From contig CAJYIY010000021.1 of NCBI GenBank assembly GCA_913775305.1, positions 1 to 63,434 of the forward strand: 63,434 nucleotides of DNA, in the 5' to 3' direction. Source of the DNA: an uncultured Erwinia sp. (GTDB lineage: Bacteria; Pseudomonadota; Gammaproteobacteria; Enterobacterales; Enterobacteriaceae). This document shows positions 28,906-39,994 of the stretch, one piece after another; the stretch's first letter is position 1, and each line of letters starts with the position of its first letter. A program made the translations under genes and the position numbers. Below the pieces are notes generated by a model, which saw only the letters and a program-made list of their open reading frames with translations, was not told the origin of the DNA and did not search any database.

Positions 28906-29112
28906 AACGGGCTCCAGAAAAAGGGCTTCAGGCTGACACTATACTTAAATCAGCGTAGCAGAGCGCTGGCCACAGGCGGTAAAAGACAAAAGTGAGGCTT
29001 TTGACACAGCCTGTTGAAAAATATGCCTGTTGCCTGCCAATCTGCGCTACAGTTCCTGCAATATTTCAGACCCGCCGCTTATCATCTGCTGCCGACAGCT
29101 AAGGATGTCTTT

Positions 29113-30732
29113 ATGAAGAAGGCTTTTTCTGTTTCTGCGCTCACCGCTCTGGCGCTGTGTATTTCCTCTGCCGTTCATGCAGCCGAGGTGCCGCCGGGAA
29201 CATCACTGGCGGCCAGCCAGGAAATTGTGCGTCATATTAAAGATGAACCGGCTTCACTGGATCCGGTTAAGGCCGTCGGCCTGCCGGAAATTCCGGTGAT
29301 CCGCGATCTGTTTGAAGGGCTGACCAACCAGGATGCCAGCGGTAAAATGATCCCGGGCGTGGCCACCGACTGGCAAAGCAACGATAACAAAACCTGGATT
29401 TTCACCCTGCGCAAAGATGCCCGCTGGTCCAATGGCGATCCGGTTACCGCTGACGATTTTGTTTACAGCTGGCAGCGGCTGGTCGATCCCAAGAATACCT
29501 CAACCTTTGCATGGTTTGCTGAGCTGGCGGGCATAAAAAACGCCGGGGCGATCGTAAAAGGCACGCTGACGCCGGACAAGCTGGGAGTAACGGCCATCGA
29601 CGCCACTCACCTGAAAGTGACGCTGGATAAACCGGTGCCCTGGTTTGTCAGCCTGACGGCAAATTTCAGCCTGTTCCCGGTGCCGAAAAAGGTGATTGAA
29701 CAGTACGGCGACCAGTGGACGCGGCCCGGTAATCTGGTCGGTAACGGTGCGTATCAGTTGCAGAGCCGGGTGGTGAATGAAAAGCTGGTGCTGGTCCGTA
29801 ATCCGCACTACTGGGACAACGCCCATACGGTGCTGAATAAGGTTACCTTTGTGCCAATCAGCGAAGAGTCGAGCGCCACCAAACGCTATCGCGCCGGGGA
29901 TATCGATATCACCGAGTCTTTCCCGAAGGAGCTGTATGGCCTGTTGAAAAAACAGCTGCCGGGCGAAGTCTATACGCCGGACCAGCTTGGCACCTATTAC
30001 TACGCCTTCAACACCCAAAAGGGACCGACGGCGGACGTACGGGTTCGTCAGGCGCTTTCCTGGAGCATCGATCGTAACATTATCGCCGAAAAGGTGCTGG
30101 GCACCGGCGAAAAACCGGCCTGGCACTTCACGCCCGACGTGACCGCCGGATTCACTCCGAAGGCGAGTTTTATTCAGCAGCACAGCCAGGCCGATCTCAA
30201 TGCACAGGCAAAATCCCTGCTGGCGTCCGCGGGTTACGGTCCGTCAAAGCCACTGGATCTCACGCTGCTGTATAATTCATCGGAAACGCATCAGAAAATT
30301 GCTATTGCCGTGGCATCGATGTGGAAGAAAAATCTGGGGGTGAACGTTAAGCTGCAAAACCAGGAGTGGAAAACTTACATCGACAGCCGCAACAGCGGCA
30401 ATTTCGATATTATCCGCGCCTCCTGGGTTGGCGACTATAACGAACCGTCGACCTTCCTCAGCCTGCTGACCTCAGCGCACAGCGGTAATATTGCCCGCTT
30501 CAGGAGCCCGGATTACGATGCGCTGATCGCGAAAGCCAGCCGGGAAAGCAGTGCGACAGCGCGCAATGACGACTACAACCGCGCAGAGCAGATGATAGCG
30601 GAACAGGCACCGATTGCGCCGATTTATCAGTACACCAATGGCCGCCTGATAAAACCTTACGTGAAGGGGTATCCGATTACCAATCCGGAAGACGTCGCCT
30701 ACAGCAGGACGATGTATATCCTCAAACACTGA
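29113..30732 (+). CDS. mppA: Murein peptide-binding protein MppA
   Basis: A 539-residue periplasmic binding protein of the OppA family that captures the murein tripeptide for uptake through OppBCDF. The signal peptide is MKKAFSVSALTALALCISSA, cleaved after ...VHA. Family blocks include FVYSWQRLVDPK and ARWSNGDPVTADDFVYSW. I chose the ATG at 29113 because AAGGA precedes it and the signal peptide begins there; a longer frame from 29014 lacks both. With ycjG and mpaA it forms a cell-wall recycling cluster. The antiterminator gene begins 8 bp after its stop. Confidence 0.95.
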   Translation: MKKAFSVSALTALALCISSAVHAAEVPPGTSLAASQEIVRHIKDEPASLDPVKAVGLPEIPVIRDLFEGLTNQDASGKMIPGVATDWQSNDNKTWIFTLRKDARWSNGDPVTADDFVYSWQRLVDPKNTSTFAWFAELAGIKNAGAIVKGTLTPDKLGVTAIDATHLKVTLDKPVPWFVSLTANFSLFPVPKKVIEQYGDQWTRPGNLVGNGAYQLQSRVVNEKLVLVRNPHYWDNAHTVLNKVTFVPISEESSATKRYRAGDIDITESFPKELYGLLKKQLPGEVYTPDQLGTYYYAFNTQKGPTADVRVRQALSWSIDRNIIAEKVLGTGEKPAWHFTPDVTAGFTPKASFIQQHSQADLNAQAKSLLASAGYGPSKPLDLTLLYNSSETHQKIAIAVASMWKKNLGVNVKLQNQEWKTYIDSRNSGNFDIIRASWVGDYNEPSTFLSLLTSAHSGNIARFRSPDYDALIAKASRESSATARNDDYNRAEQMIAEQAPIAPIYQYTNGRLIKPYVKGYPITNPEDVAYSRTMYILKH

Positions 30733-30740
30733 TCCCGGAA

Positions 30741-31607
30741 ATGAAAATAGCGAAAGTGTTGAATAATAACGTGGTGATGGTTCAGGACGAACACGGCCAT
30801 GAGCTGGTGGTGATGGGACGCGGTCTGGCGTTTAAACAGCGCGCGGGCGACCAGCTGGATCCGCAGCGGGTTGAGAAAACTTTTGCCCTGAAAAGTCGTG
30901 AGCTGACCGGTCGTTTAAGCGAGCTGCTGTCCGAAATCCCGATTGAGGTGGTGATCGCCAGCGAGTGCGTTATTGCGCTGGCGCGACAGCAGTTGGGCAG
31001 TGCGCTGCATGAAGGGCAGGTGGCGATTGCGCTGACCGACCATCTTCATTTTGCCCTGATTCGCCATCAGCAGAATCTGCCGATCCGCAACGTATTGCAG
31101 TGGGAGATCCGCAGCCTGTATCCGAAAGAGTACGGTATCGGTCTGGCTGCGCTGGATATTATTGAAAAGCGCTTAAAGGTGCGAATGAACGAGGACGAAG
31201 CGGGCTTTATCGCCCTGCATCTGGTTAACGCGCAGCTGGACAGCGAGATGCCCGCGGTGGTGCATATCACTAAATTTATGCAGGCGATCCTGCACATCGT
31301 GAAGTATCAGCTCCAGCTGGATTACCAGACCGACTCGCTCAGCTATAACCGTTTTGTCACTCATCTTAAATTTTTCTCCCAGCGCATGCTGGGTAAACGC
31401 GGCGTCTGCAGCGACGATGACTCATTGCATGATGTGGTCCGCGATCGCTATCCGCAGGCCTATCAGTGCGTGGATAAAATCGATCGCCATATCATCAAGC
31501 ATTATCACTATCCGCTGAGCAGTGAAGAGCGTATGTTTCTGACCATTCATATTGAGCGGGTGCGCAAAGAAACGCTGGCACTCGGCGAGTGTGACGATGA
31601 AGCCTGA
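30741..31607 (+). CDS. BglG/LicT-family transcription antiterminator
   Basis: A 288-residue PTS-controlled antiterminator. The RNA-binding CAT domain is residues 1-55 (KIAKVLNNNVVMVQDEHGHE, then GRGLAFKQRAGD). PRD1 (about 65-170) contains conserved histidines in ALTDHLHFALIRH, and PRD2 (about 172-280) contains further histidines (KHYHYPLSSEERMFLTIHIERV). Such proteins bind a RAT sequence in the leader of a beta-glucoside operon and prevent termination. The only RAT in the window lies before the PTS gene 3 kb away on the opposite strand, so the usual bglG-bglF order is broken. It directly follows mppA and may be co-transcribed with it. Confidence 0.9.
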   Translation: MKIAKVLNNNVVMVQDEHGHELVVMGRGLAFKQRAGDQLDPQRVEKTFALKSRELTGRLSELLSEIPIEVVIASECVIALARQQLGSALHEGQVAIALTDHLHFALIRHQQNLPIRNVLQWEIRSLYPKEYGIGLAALDIIEKRLKVRMNEDEAGFIALHLVNAQLDSEMPAVVHITKFMQAILHIVKYQLQLDYQTDSLSYNRFVTHLKFFSQRMLGKRGVCSDDDSLHDVVRDRYPQAYQCVDKIDRHIIKHYHYPLSSEERMFLTIHIERVRKETLALGECDDEA

Positions 31608-31942
31608 GGTGAGCACCGCCAGTCGTTAAGCCGTTCTTCCCGTCGGTTCTGGCCCTGGAAAGATCGGCCAGGCTCGCTGATACCCGTGATCCCACCAGCG
31701 CTGCCTGTCGGCAGAATATCAATGTGCATTGAGCATGAGAACCTGAAAATTTTGTGGCGGAAGCGCCGCTGTGCCCTGTCCGGCACGCACTGCTGCGGCC
31801 TGCGCGGAGCAATACTGGCCGGGCATGTTTACGTTGGAGAAAAACGGAGAAGAGGGACATAGATTGATGTCCGGCAACAATCTACGGTCAGGAAGCTGCT
31901 ATTAATGAGGGGATATTTGCCCTCAACCTCAAAGGATGTGAC
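31608..31942. other. Gene-free interval
   Basis: About 335 bases between the antiterminator gene and the YagU-like gene. No supported ORF, RNA gene or clear terminator is seen. Confidence 0.45.
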
Positions 31943-32449
31943 ATGAAATCAGCAACCATCAAGGAAAAGATCCTGCTAGCTATACTGCTCGGCCTGATTG
32001 CCGGAATTATCTGTTCGATCACTAAGTTCGGTTGGGAGATCCCTTTTCCACCGCGAACGCCGGTGCGTGATATGACCAATCCCCCTCAGCAAATATTAGA
32101 GCAGCTCGGGTTTTCCTCTGCCTTCACGCATCTGACCTATCTGTTTAACGGCAACCCGCGCCCAATCATCAGCTTTATCATGCATTTTGGTTTTTCAGTC
32201 AGCTTTACCCTGCTTTATTGTCTTATCGCCGAATTCAAGCCCGCAATTACCGCCTGGCAGGGAGCCGCCTATGGGCTGGTCATCTGGTTTGCCTTTCATG
32301 TGGTTCTGCTGCCGCTCTTTGGTACCGTGCCTGCACCGTGGCATCAGCCGATGGCAGAGCATTTTTCTGAAATCACCGGCCATATGTTCTGCTTTTGGGT
32401 GGCAGAGCTGGCCAGACACGACCTGCGCAGTCGGTTTACGGCGAAATAA
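31943..32449 (+). CDS. YagU-family inner-membrane protein
   Basis: A 168-residue protein of the DUF1440/YagU family. The first membrane helix contains LLAILLGLIAGIICSI, followed by the family motif KFGWEIPFPPRTPVRD. A second helix is near HFGFSVSFTLLYCLI, a third near GLVIWFAFHVVLLPLFG, and the C-terminal conserved SEITGHMFCFWVAEL ends in a charged tail. E. coli YagU (204 aa) is linked to acid resistance, but the role is not defined. The protein is shorter than YagU because it lacks part of the loop after helix one. Confidence 0.85.
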   Translation: MKSATIKEKILLAILLGLIAGIICSITKFGWEIPFPPRTPVRDMTNPPQQILEQLGFSSAFTHLTYLFNGNPRPIISFIMHFGFSVSFTLLYCLIAEFKPAITAWQGAAYGLVIWFAFHVVLLPLFGTVPAPWHQPMAEHFSEITGHMFCFWVAELARHDLRSRFTAK

Positions 32450-32596
32450 GCGCAAAGTTAAACCAGCCGAAACGGGGCTGATTCGCTCTGCGTATTAATC
32501 ACGTCCTGCTACCCGAAGCAACTCTTGTTGCAGGTGTGGGGGCGCGGGTCGTTACCCCGCTCGTTGCGGTCGCCGTAAACTGCCAGCGGTGAAAAA

Positions 32597-34578
<1,982 letters not shown>

Positions 34579-34583
<5 letters not shown>

Positions 34584-34606
34584 TGCCTGAGATCCAGTAG
34601 CAATCC
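34579..34606 (-). promoter_or_regulatory. Ribonucleic antiterminator (RAT) for BglG-type protein
   Basis: On the minus strand the element begins GGATTGCTACTGG and ends CAGGCAAAACC, with the ends and spacing of the known bgl RAT (GGATTGTTACTG...GGCAAAACC). Its last bases form the start of the terminator stem, so protein binding and termination are mutually exclusive. Confidence 0.9.
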
Positions 34607-34920
34607 TGTTTTCTTAACGCAAATAGTTCCCCAGTGAGGGCAGGCTGGCAAGGGGGCAGAAACGAAATAACTGAATTTCGTGAGCGGGTTCGCTTTTTTA
34701 TGCGCAGAAAATCCCCGGATGATCGCCAACCCGGGAGTGGGCGGCAACGCTGGCAGTGTCCGGGGCAGCCGCCTCGCCGGACGCGTCAGCCCGGCGTAGG
34801 ATGGCGGAATCACTGGCCTTGTCATGTTTTCTAACCATTGTCCCGGTGTGCAATATTTTGCAACTGAGGGCCCGCACGCTAGACTGCATCATATTGATTA
34901 TGTTGAACGCGGGGCAGAGA
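34607..34920. other. Intergenic region between PTS leader and zntB
   Basis: About 314 bases that should hold both divergent promoters. No gene is supported. Confidence 0.45.
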
Positions 34921-35904
34921 GTGGACGTTATTGCAGGAAAATCTTTACGGGTATCGGATGCGATTATTTCGTGTCAGCTGGATGGTCGCGGTGGCATGAT
35001 CCCGATTTCCGACAATGAGGTGCTCACGTGCGAACATCCGTGCTGGCTGCATCTTAATTACACCCATCCCGAAAGCGCGGAATGGCTGACCACGACACCA
35101 CTGCTGCCGGACAACGTGCGCGATGCGCTGGGCGGTGACAGCATGCGGCCACGTGTGAGTCGACTGGGTGATGGTACGATGATCACGCTGCGCAGCGTCA
35201 ACCGGAACAGCGAATCCCGCCCCGATCAGCTGGTAGTGATCCGCGTGTTTATCAACGACAAGCTGATTGTCTCTACCCGGCGGCGTAAGGTGTTCGCCAT
35301 TGACGAAGTGCTGACCGACCTGCAAAACGGCAACGGTCCGCGCACTGGCGGCAGCTGGCTGGTGGACGTGTGCGATTCACTGACCGATCACGCCAGCGAA
35401 TTTATTGAGGAACTGCACGATAAAATCATCGAACTTGAGGATGTGGTCGTCGATTTGCAGGTGCCGCCGCGGGGTGAGCTGGCGCTGATCCGCAAGCAAC
35501 TGATCATTATGCGCCGCTACATGGCGCCGCAGCGTGATGTGTTTTCGCGGCTGGCCAGCGAGCGCCTGCCCTGGATGAGCGATGACGATCGGCGGCGTAT
35601 GCAGGATATCGCGGATCGCCTGGGCCGCGGACTGGACGATCTGGATGCCAGCGTGGCGCGTACCGGAGTGCTGTCCGATGAAATCAGTTCGGTGATGGCA
35701 GAAGCCATGAATCGCCGTACCTACACCATGTCGCTTCTGGCGATGGTTTTCCTGCCTACCACCTTTCTGACCGGGCTGTTCGGCGTCAACCTGGGGGGGA
35801 TCCCCGGCGGGGGGTGGCACTACGGCTTTGGCCTGTTCTGCCTGCTGTTAGCCATACTTGTTATTGGCGTTGCCTGGTGGTTAAAAAGACGTAAATGGCT
35901 GTGA
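34921..35904 (+). CDS. zntB: Zinc transport protein ZntB
   Basis: A 327-residue CorA-superfamily protein of the inner membrane that moves zinc. A large cytoplasmic domain is followed by two C-terminal helices (near 265-290 and 300-322) joined by the GVN signature in [13 protein letters not shown]. The GTG at 34921 gives [16 protein letters not shown], in register with and the same length as E. coli ZntB (MEAIKGSDVNVPDAVF). An in-frame ATG seven codons upstream is an alternative. Neither has a strong ribosome site. Confidence 0.93.
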   Translation: MDVIAGKSLRVSDAIISCQLDGRGGMIPISDNEVLTCEHPCWLHLNYTHPESAEWLTTTPLLPDNVRDALGGDSMRPRVSRLGDGTMITLRSVNRNSESRPDQLVVIRVFINDKLIVSTRRRKVFAIDEVLTDLQNGNGPRTGGSWLVDVCDSLTDHASEFIEELHDKIIELEDVVVDLQVPPRGELALIRKQLIIMRRYMAPQRDVFSRLASERLPWMSDDDRRRMQDIADRLGRGLDDLDASVARTGVLSDEISSVMAEAMNRRTYTMSLLAMVFLPTTFLTGLFGVNLGGIPGGGWHYGFGLFCLLLAILVIGVAWWLKRRKWL

Positions 35905-35939
35905 ACCGAGGGGAAAAAGTGAAATTAATGCCGATAAAA

Positions 35940-35953
35940 CTGATCGGCGTCAA
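35940..35953 (+). promoter_or_regulatory. FNR box upstream of fnrS
   Basis: CTGAT-N4-GTCAA matches 8 of 10 positions of TTGAT-N4-ATCAA. Its centre lies about 42 bases before the first base of the small RNA, the class II activator position. Confidence 0.75.
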
Positions 35954-35988
35954 TAACGGATGGCGATGATAAGGGCAAACTCTCTTTC

Positions 35989-36109
35989 GCAGGTGAATGC
36001 AACGTCAAGCGATGGGCGTTGCGCTCCATAATTGTCTTACTTCATTTTTAGAATTAATGCATAGCACATTTAATTCGCACAGCGCCGGCTCTGAGCCGGC
36101 TTTTTTTTT
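35989..36109 (+). ncRNA. fnrS: FnrS small RNA
   Basis: A small RNA induced by FNR without oxygen that, with Hfq, represses mRNAs for aerobic enzymes such as sodB, folE and others. The sequence starts GCAGGTGAATGCAACGTC and continues through GATGGGCGTTGCGCTCCATA and CTTACTTC, nearly identical to E. coli FnrS, with changes only in the middle linker. It ends at a terminator (GCCGGCT/AGCCGGC and nine T at 36084-36109). It lies directly downstream of zntB as in E. coli. The conserved 5' stem-loop and the single-stranded seed region are preserved. Confidence 0.93.
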
Positions 36110-36176
36110 GCCTGTTTGCCAGTCCGCTCAGATGTCCTACGCTTAAAGTTCACGCGATGACCAGAAAGGGGACAGC

Positions 36177-36326
36177 ATGTTGACTATCCAGCGTAATACC
36201 CTCCGCGGTTCTGAACCACTGAGCGATCCCGCACCCGTTCCCGGCCCGATACCCACGCCGCAGCCGCTACCGGATCCGCCGCCGGTTGACCCCGATCCAA
36301 TTATCGATCCGCCCGCACATCGTTGA
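36177..36326 (+). CDS. Proline-rich 49-residue protein, unknown
   Basis: A short frame preceded by AAAGGGGA. It begins MLTIQRNTLRGSEPLSDPAP and continues as alternating proline and hydrophobic/acidic residues (PGPIPTPQPLPDPPPVDPDP) to the end. About 19 prolines in 49 residues suggest an extended, unstructured chain. There is no signal peptide. It lies between fnrS and ttcA. I do not recognise a family, but the ribosome site and codon choice make translation plausible. Confidence 0.5.
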   Translation: MLTIQRNTLRGSEPLSDPAPVPGPIPTPQPLPDPPPVDPDPIIDPPAHR

Positions 36327-36430
36327 GGTGGGTCAGGTCGCTTTTCGGTCAGGGAACTGCTGTTCGCGCCACTGTTTTATCAGCGCAATGCGATCGCGAC
36401 ATACATCCTCTATGAAATGCTGAGAACAGA

Positions 36431-36453
36431 GAAGGGCCGCACGAAGGCCCTTC
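36431..36453 (-). terminator. Hairpin after ttcA
   Basis: GAAGGGCC and GGCCCTTC form an 8 bp perfect stem with a 7-base loop just past the ttcA stop on the minus strand, followed by TCTGTTCT. It is a moderate terminator. Confidence 0.55.
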
Positions 36454-36463
36454 ACTATCGGGT

Positions 36464-37393
36464 TCAGCTTACCTGAATCACATCCAGGCGAACCGGCGCG
36501 TCTTGTTCATCGTCCGGCTGCCAGCCCGCAGGCTGAAGCGGCAGCGTTTCACGATCGAAGGCCAGATCGCCACCGTCAACCACCTCGCTGCCGTGAACGA
36601 TGCCTTTAAAGTCGAACAGTTCGCTGTCGGCCAGATGCGATGGCACGACGTTCTGCATCGCGCTGAACATCGTTTCAATGCGGCCCGGATAACGTTTATC
36701 CCAGTCGCGCAGCATATCGGCAATCACCTGACGCTGCAGATTAGGCTGTGAACCGCAGAGGTTGCACGGAATAATCGGGTACTGGCGCGCAATGGCAAAG
36801 CGTTCAATGTCTTTTTCACGGCAGTAAGCGAGTGGACGAATAACGATATGCTTGCCGTCGTCGCTCATCAGCTTCGGTGGCATACCCTTCATTTTGCCGC
36901 CGTAAAACATGTTCAGGAACAGGGTCTGCAGAATATCGTCACGGTGATGGCCCAGCGCAATTTTCGTGCAGCCCAGCTCGGTCGCGGTCCGGTAAAGAAT
37001 ACCGCGGCGCAGACGAGAGCAGAGTGAGCAGGTTGTTTTGCCCTCGGGGATCTTATCTTTGACGATGGCATAAGTGTCTTCTTCAACGATGCGATATTCA
37101 ACGCCCTGCGCCGTCAGATACTCCGGCAGGATATGGCCCGGGAAGCCAGGCTGCTTCTGATCGAGATTCACCGCCACCAGCGAGAAAGAGACCGGCGCGC
37201 TCTGCTGCAAATTGCGCAGGATTTCCAGCATGGTGTAGCTGTCTTTACCTCCGGAGAGGCACACCATGATCCGGTCACCCTCTTCGATCATAGAAAAATC
37301 AGCAATCGCCTGCCCGACGTTGCGGCGCAGACGCTTCTGCAGCTTGTTGAGGTTGTACTGTTCTTTCTTATTATCTGTATGATTTGATTGCAT
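36464..37393 (-). CDS. ttcA: tRNA 2-thiocytidine-32 synthetase TtcA
   Basis: A 309-residue enzyme that thiolates C32 of certain tRNAs using a [4Fe-4S] cluster and ATP. The PP-loop SGGKDS is at residues 47-52. Cluster cysteines lie in TTCSLCSRL and IPCNLCGSQ. The sequence tracks E. coli TtcA throughout. The region just upstream of its start codon is where Rac integrates in E. coli, and here too it is bordered by integrase remnants. Confidence 0.97.
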   Translation of the reverse strand: MQSNHTDNKKEQYNLNKLQKRLRRNVGQAIADFSMIEEGDRIMVCLSGGKDSYTMLEILRNLQQSAPVSFSLVAVNLDQKQPGFPGHILPEYLTAQGVEYRIVEEDTYAIVKDKIPEGKTTCSLCSRLRRGILYRTATELGCTKIALGHHRDDILQTLFLNMFYGGKMKGMPPKLMSDDGKHIVIRPLAYCREKDIERFAIARQYPIIPCNLCGSQPNLQRQVIADMLRDWDKRYPGRIETMFSAMQNVVPSHLADSELFDFKGIVHGSEVVDGGDLAFDRETLPLQPAGWQPDDEQDAPVRLDVIQVS

Positions 37394-37442
37394 TTTATCT
37401 GTATCTCTAAACCAAAAGGGGCATATAAGGGGGCAAATATTT

Positions 37443-37631
37443 TTACAGGGCTAACTTATTATTCAGCATCAATACCCGATCGCCGTTAAGCTCTTCAATT
37501 CACATCCCGTAAACCTCATACACCATTTGCGCGTTTTCATGTCCCATCTGATTTGCGATAAAGGACGGGGTTGCACCGGCTGACAAAAACCAGCAGGCAA
37601 AAGTATGCCGCGTATAGTACGGATTCCACTT
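37443..37631 (-). pseudogene. C-terminal fragment of a Rac/IntR-like integrase
   Basis: The minus strand reads NPYYTRHTFACWFLSAGATP, then IANQMGHENAQMVYEVYGM, a stop where a Trp codon is expected (TGG to TGA), and [18 protein letters not shown] to a final stop. This is the catalytic end of a tyrosine recombinase (HxxR histidine block and the YEVY tyrosine). It begins 50 bp from the ttcA start codon, the place occupied by intR in Rac. Confidence 0.75.
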
Positions 37632-37700
37632 GGATATTATTTTAAATAGAAACATATGGTTAAAAATAATAATTCAAAATCATTCAAAACTACATCACTG

Positions 37701-38643
37701 CTAAACCCCCAGCCACTGGCTGCTTCGCGTGTCAGTATACCGTTCCGTCATCCCGGCTGATTTGTGACCCGGCATATTTTGAGCATACTTTTCATCTTTG
37801 TCTCGCTGGTGCAACCTTGCTGCGAGACTCCTGATTTCATGAAAAGATGGCAGGTTTCCTTCTCAACGTTGACCTGCTTGCGTCCCTGTTTGCTGCAAAT
37901 GTCTCGGAAAGCCTCCTGGCTGTCAGCGGTGCACCCATTCGTGTTGTGAGCAGCGTCGCGGAGTGCGAGTATACTTTTGTGCACTCTTCAATGACAGACG
38001 AAAGCGTGATCTCATTCACAATGTCGCTGACGTGCTGAGCCGGTACCAGCGCTTAATATCACCCATGGCTGACTATCAGCAACCCTGAGCAAAATTGCAT
38101 CGAATTCGTCAGCAGACAGACGACTTCTTTTCACCACTAAGCGGGTATTACGGGGCGCTTCCACCGGATTTATTGTCACTAAACCTTCAGCGATGGCCTC
38201 CCTGAACAGGTCAGAAAATCTGGACCTGATCAATTTTGAGCGCATTATTTTGCCTGATAAACTGTAAGATTCCAGAAATTCAGCAACATTTTTTGTGGTT
38301 ATTGAGTTGACTGTATCAGTACTTAAGGCTTTTTGAATGCCTCAATGCGGCCTTTACACTGCCTTAGAGAGCTCTGGCTTACCCCTCCGGGTGTCAAAAT
38401 CTTCATATATCTTACGCTCCAGTCTGACATAGTCACTGTTGCTGTATCGCCAGGTCTTTCATCCGTTTAACCCTCGGCGCAGATACAATCGACGTACTGG
38501 CATCAATGGCCTGTGTGACGGTGTCACGTTTATCTCTGCCCAGACTGTACCCCTTACCCGTCCTAACTGTAGTAACCGTCGTTTGTGACGTACAGATTCG
38601 GTGGCAGGTCCCTGGTTTTATGATTTCTTCTTCCTGCGGTCAT
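37701..38643 (-). pseudogene. Lambda-type integrase, multiply frameshifted
   Basis: Successive minus-strand frames give, in order, MTAGRRNHKTRDLPPNLYVT (N-terminal arm domain of lambda-type Int) and YSLGRDKRDTVTQAIDAS. Next come FSDLFREAIAEGLVTINPVE with RLSADEFDAIL (core-binding), then EITLSSVIEECTKVY and FHEIRSLAARLH (catalytic HxxR). The end is MPGHKSAGMTERYTDTRS with the nucleophile tyrosine, followed by a stop. At least three frame breaks and shortened linkers make it non-functional. It is distinct from the IntR-like fragment next to it. Confidence 0.8.
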
Positions 38644-38826
38644 TCCTGACCCTTGCAGTTTACGAATCGCCCGACTGGCGGACGTGTTGCTGAGCGGTAA
38701 AGCAGAAGCGAGGTTCACCGTCATTTCTTCAGCTCAACGAGCGCACCTCGGGGGGCAACAGGAAGCCGTTTTACAAAAAACTAATCAGCAAATGCTACGC
38801 TGAAGAGAGTCATGTTACTCTTCACG

Positions 38827-38970
38827 CTACTGTACCGAATCAACCCTGGTTATTACGCTGGCGCTTGTGACCAGCGGTGCCGATGGACGTATGCCGTTGG
38901 CAAGCAATCGAATGGCCTTGTGACGAGCCGGGAGATTGAGCGGGAAGTCTGCACGTGGGATGTGATATGA
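38827..38970 (+). pseudogene. C-terminal end of a phage endolysin (lysozyme R type)
   Basis: The frame reads [20 protein letters not shown], then [15 protein letters not shown] and a stop. This is the C-terminal pattern of phage lysozymes (NAGxYAGACDELxRW...GLVxRRExExxLC). The catalytic N-terminal part is missing. Its stop overlaps the next start by ATGA, as in intact lysis cassettes. Confidence 0.6.
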
Positions 38971-39410
38971 CGGTGCGCGACTGGGTAGTGATTGGCATTG
39001 GGCTGTGCAGTCTGCGGTGATGGTTTGCGTGCTGCTGGGGCAGGCAGGTTAGCGCAAAGAAAACGCGCTGATGCAGCCGAACTGCTGGCAACCCAGCGAC
39101 AGCAGACGATTGAGATATGCAGGTACGCCAGTGCGATACTACTGCGCTGGACGCCAAAGATACTTGAGAACTGCCCGATGCTAAAACTGATAATGATGCT
39201 CTGCAGCGCAAGCTCGATAATGATGGTCGCGTGCTCGACAAAGTTAATTGCCCCATAGTGCCCACCACTACCACCACCAGCCCGGATGATGGCGGAACCG
39301 TCGAACTCTCCACTGTTGCTGGACGAAACGTTCTCAGTATCCGGAACGGAATCAAATGCGACCAGTCAGCGCTGAGAGGTTGCAGTAGTGCATTAGAAAG
39401 CAGTGCCTGA
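38967..39410 (+). pseudogene. Rz-type inner-membrane spanin remnant
   Basis: It begins [16 protein letters not shown] (membrane anchor). After frame breaks it shows a helical stretch with ALDAKDT and DAKTDNDALQRKLDND, then VELSTVAGRNVLSIRNGI close to the end. These blocks occur in this order in lambda-like Rz proteins, which span the periplasm during lysis. Stops after about 17 codons make it inactive. Confidence 0.6.
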
Positions 39411-39478
39411 ATTAACCAAACTCACTAATCGCTAAGGTTAGTGGGGATTTCATGATCAGTGAGATAAAAGGAGTATGT

Positions 39479-39940
39479 ATGTCGAATGGAAGTGTTTATT
39501 TTAAAGCAACTATTGTCAGTGAAACAATGACGAGCCCTGAATTGAGCTCCCGTGCTATTGAATTAGGCGATTCAGGGTCTTCTGAAGATTTTTTTGTTAC
39601 TCTGGGACAGATTAGCGTTAGTCAGCTTTCAGGCATCGGGAGTGTTACTGCACCCGTTATGTTTCTAATAAAAGTTGTTAATCAGGAGGCTGAAAAAGTC
39701 CGCATCACTTTTAACGGGATTTCAGCCAATGTCATTAGCGGGGTTCTTGGAACGACAAACCCGGCAATCGGTATTCAGTTGCGTGATGAGAAAGGCAATA
39801 TTTTGCTGATTAATGAATTCTACGACTATCCATTATACCCTGGTACGAATTCACTCAGATTTGCGTGCAGTCTGATTTGCACTGGTAGCGATGTGGTACC
39901 GGGTGAACTGAGTGCAATTGCGTCATTTACCCTCAAGTAA
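39479..39940 (+). CDS. Pilin-like protein without signal peptide
   Basis: An intact 153-residue frame with a good ribosome site (AAGGAG, 5-6 base spacing). The pattern SVYFKATIVSE..., LGQISVSQLSGIGSVTAPVM, FLIKVVN, VRITFNGIS, IGIQLRDEKGN and a final PGELSAIASFTL matches chaperone-usher fimbrial subunits (type 1 pilin fold). It has no Sec signal and lacks the usual disulphide pair; its two cysteines are close together (CSLIC). A cytoplasmic or phage-delivered role, for instance as a tail decoration or moron product, is possible. No chaperone or usher is nearby. A terminator follows. Confidence 0.6.
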   Translation: MSNGSVYFKATIVSETMTSPELSSRAIELGDSGSSEDFFVTLGQISVSQLSGIGSVTAPVMFLIKVVNQEAEKVRITFNGISANVISGVLGTTNPAIGIQLRDEKGNILLINEFYDYPLYPGTNSLRFACSLICTGSDVVPGELSAIASFTLK

Positions 39941-39970
39941 CAGTTGACAGCATAGAATTAACTAAATGCA

Positions 39971-39994
39971 GCCCGGCATAGTACGGGCTTTTTT
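39971..39994 (+). terminator. Terminator of the pilin-like gene
   Basis: GCCCG and CGGGC with an 8-base loop, followed by six thymines, 30 bases after the stop. Confidence 0.7.
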
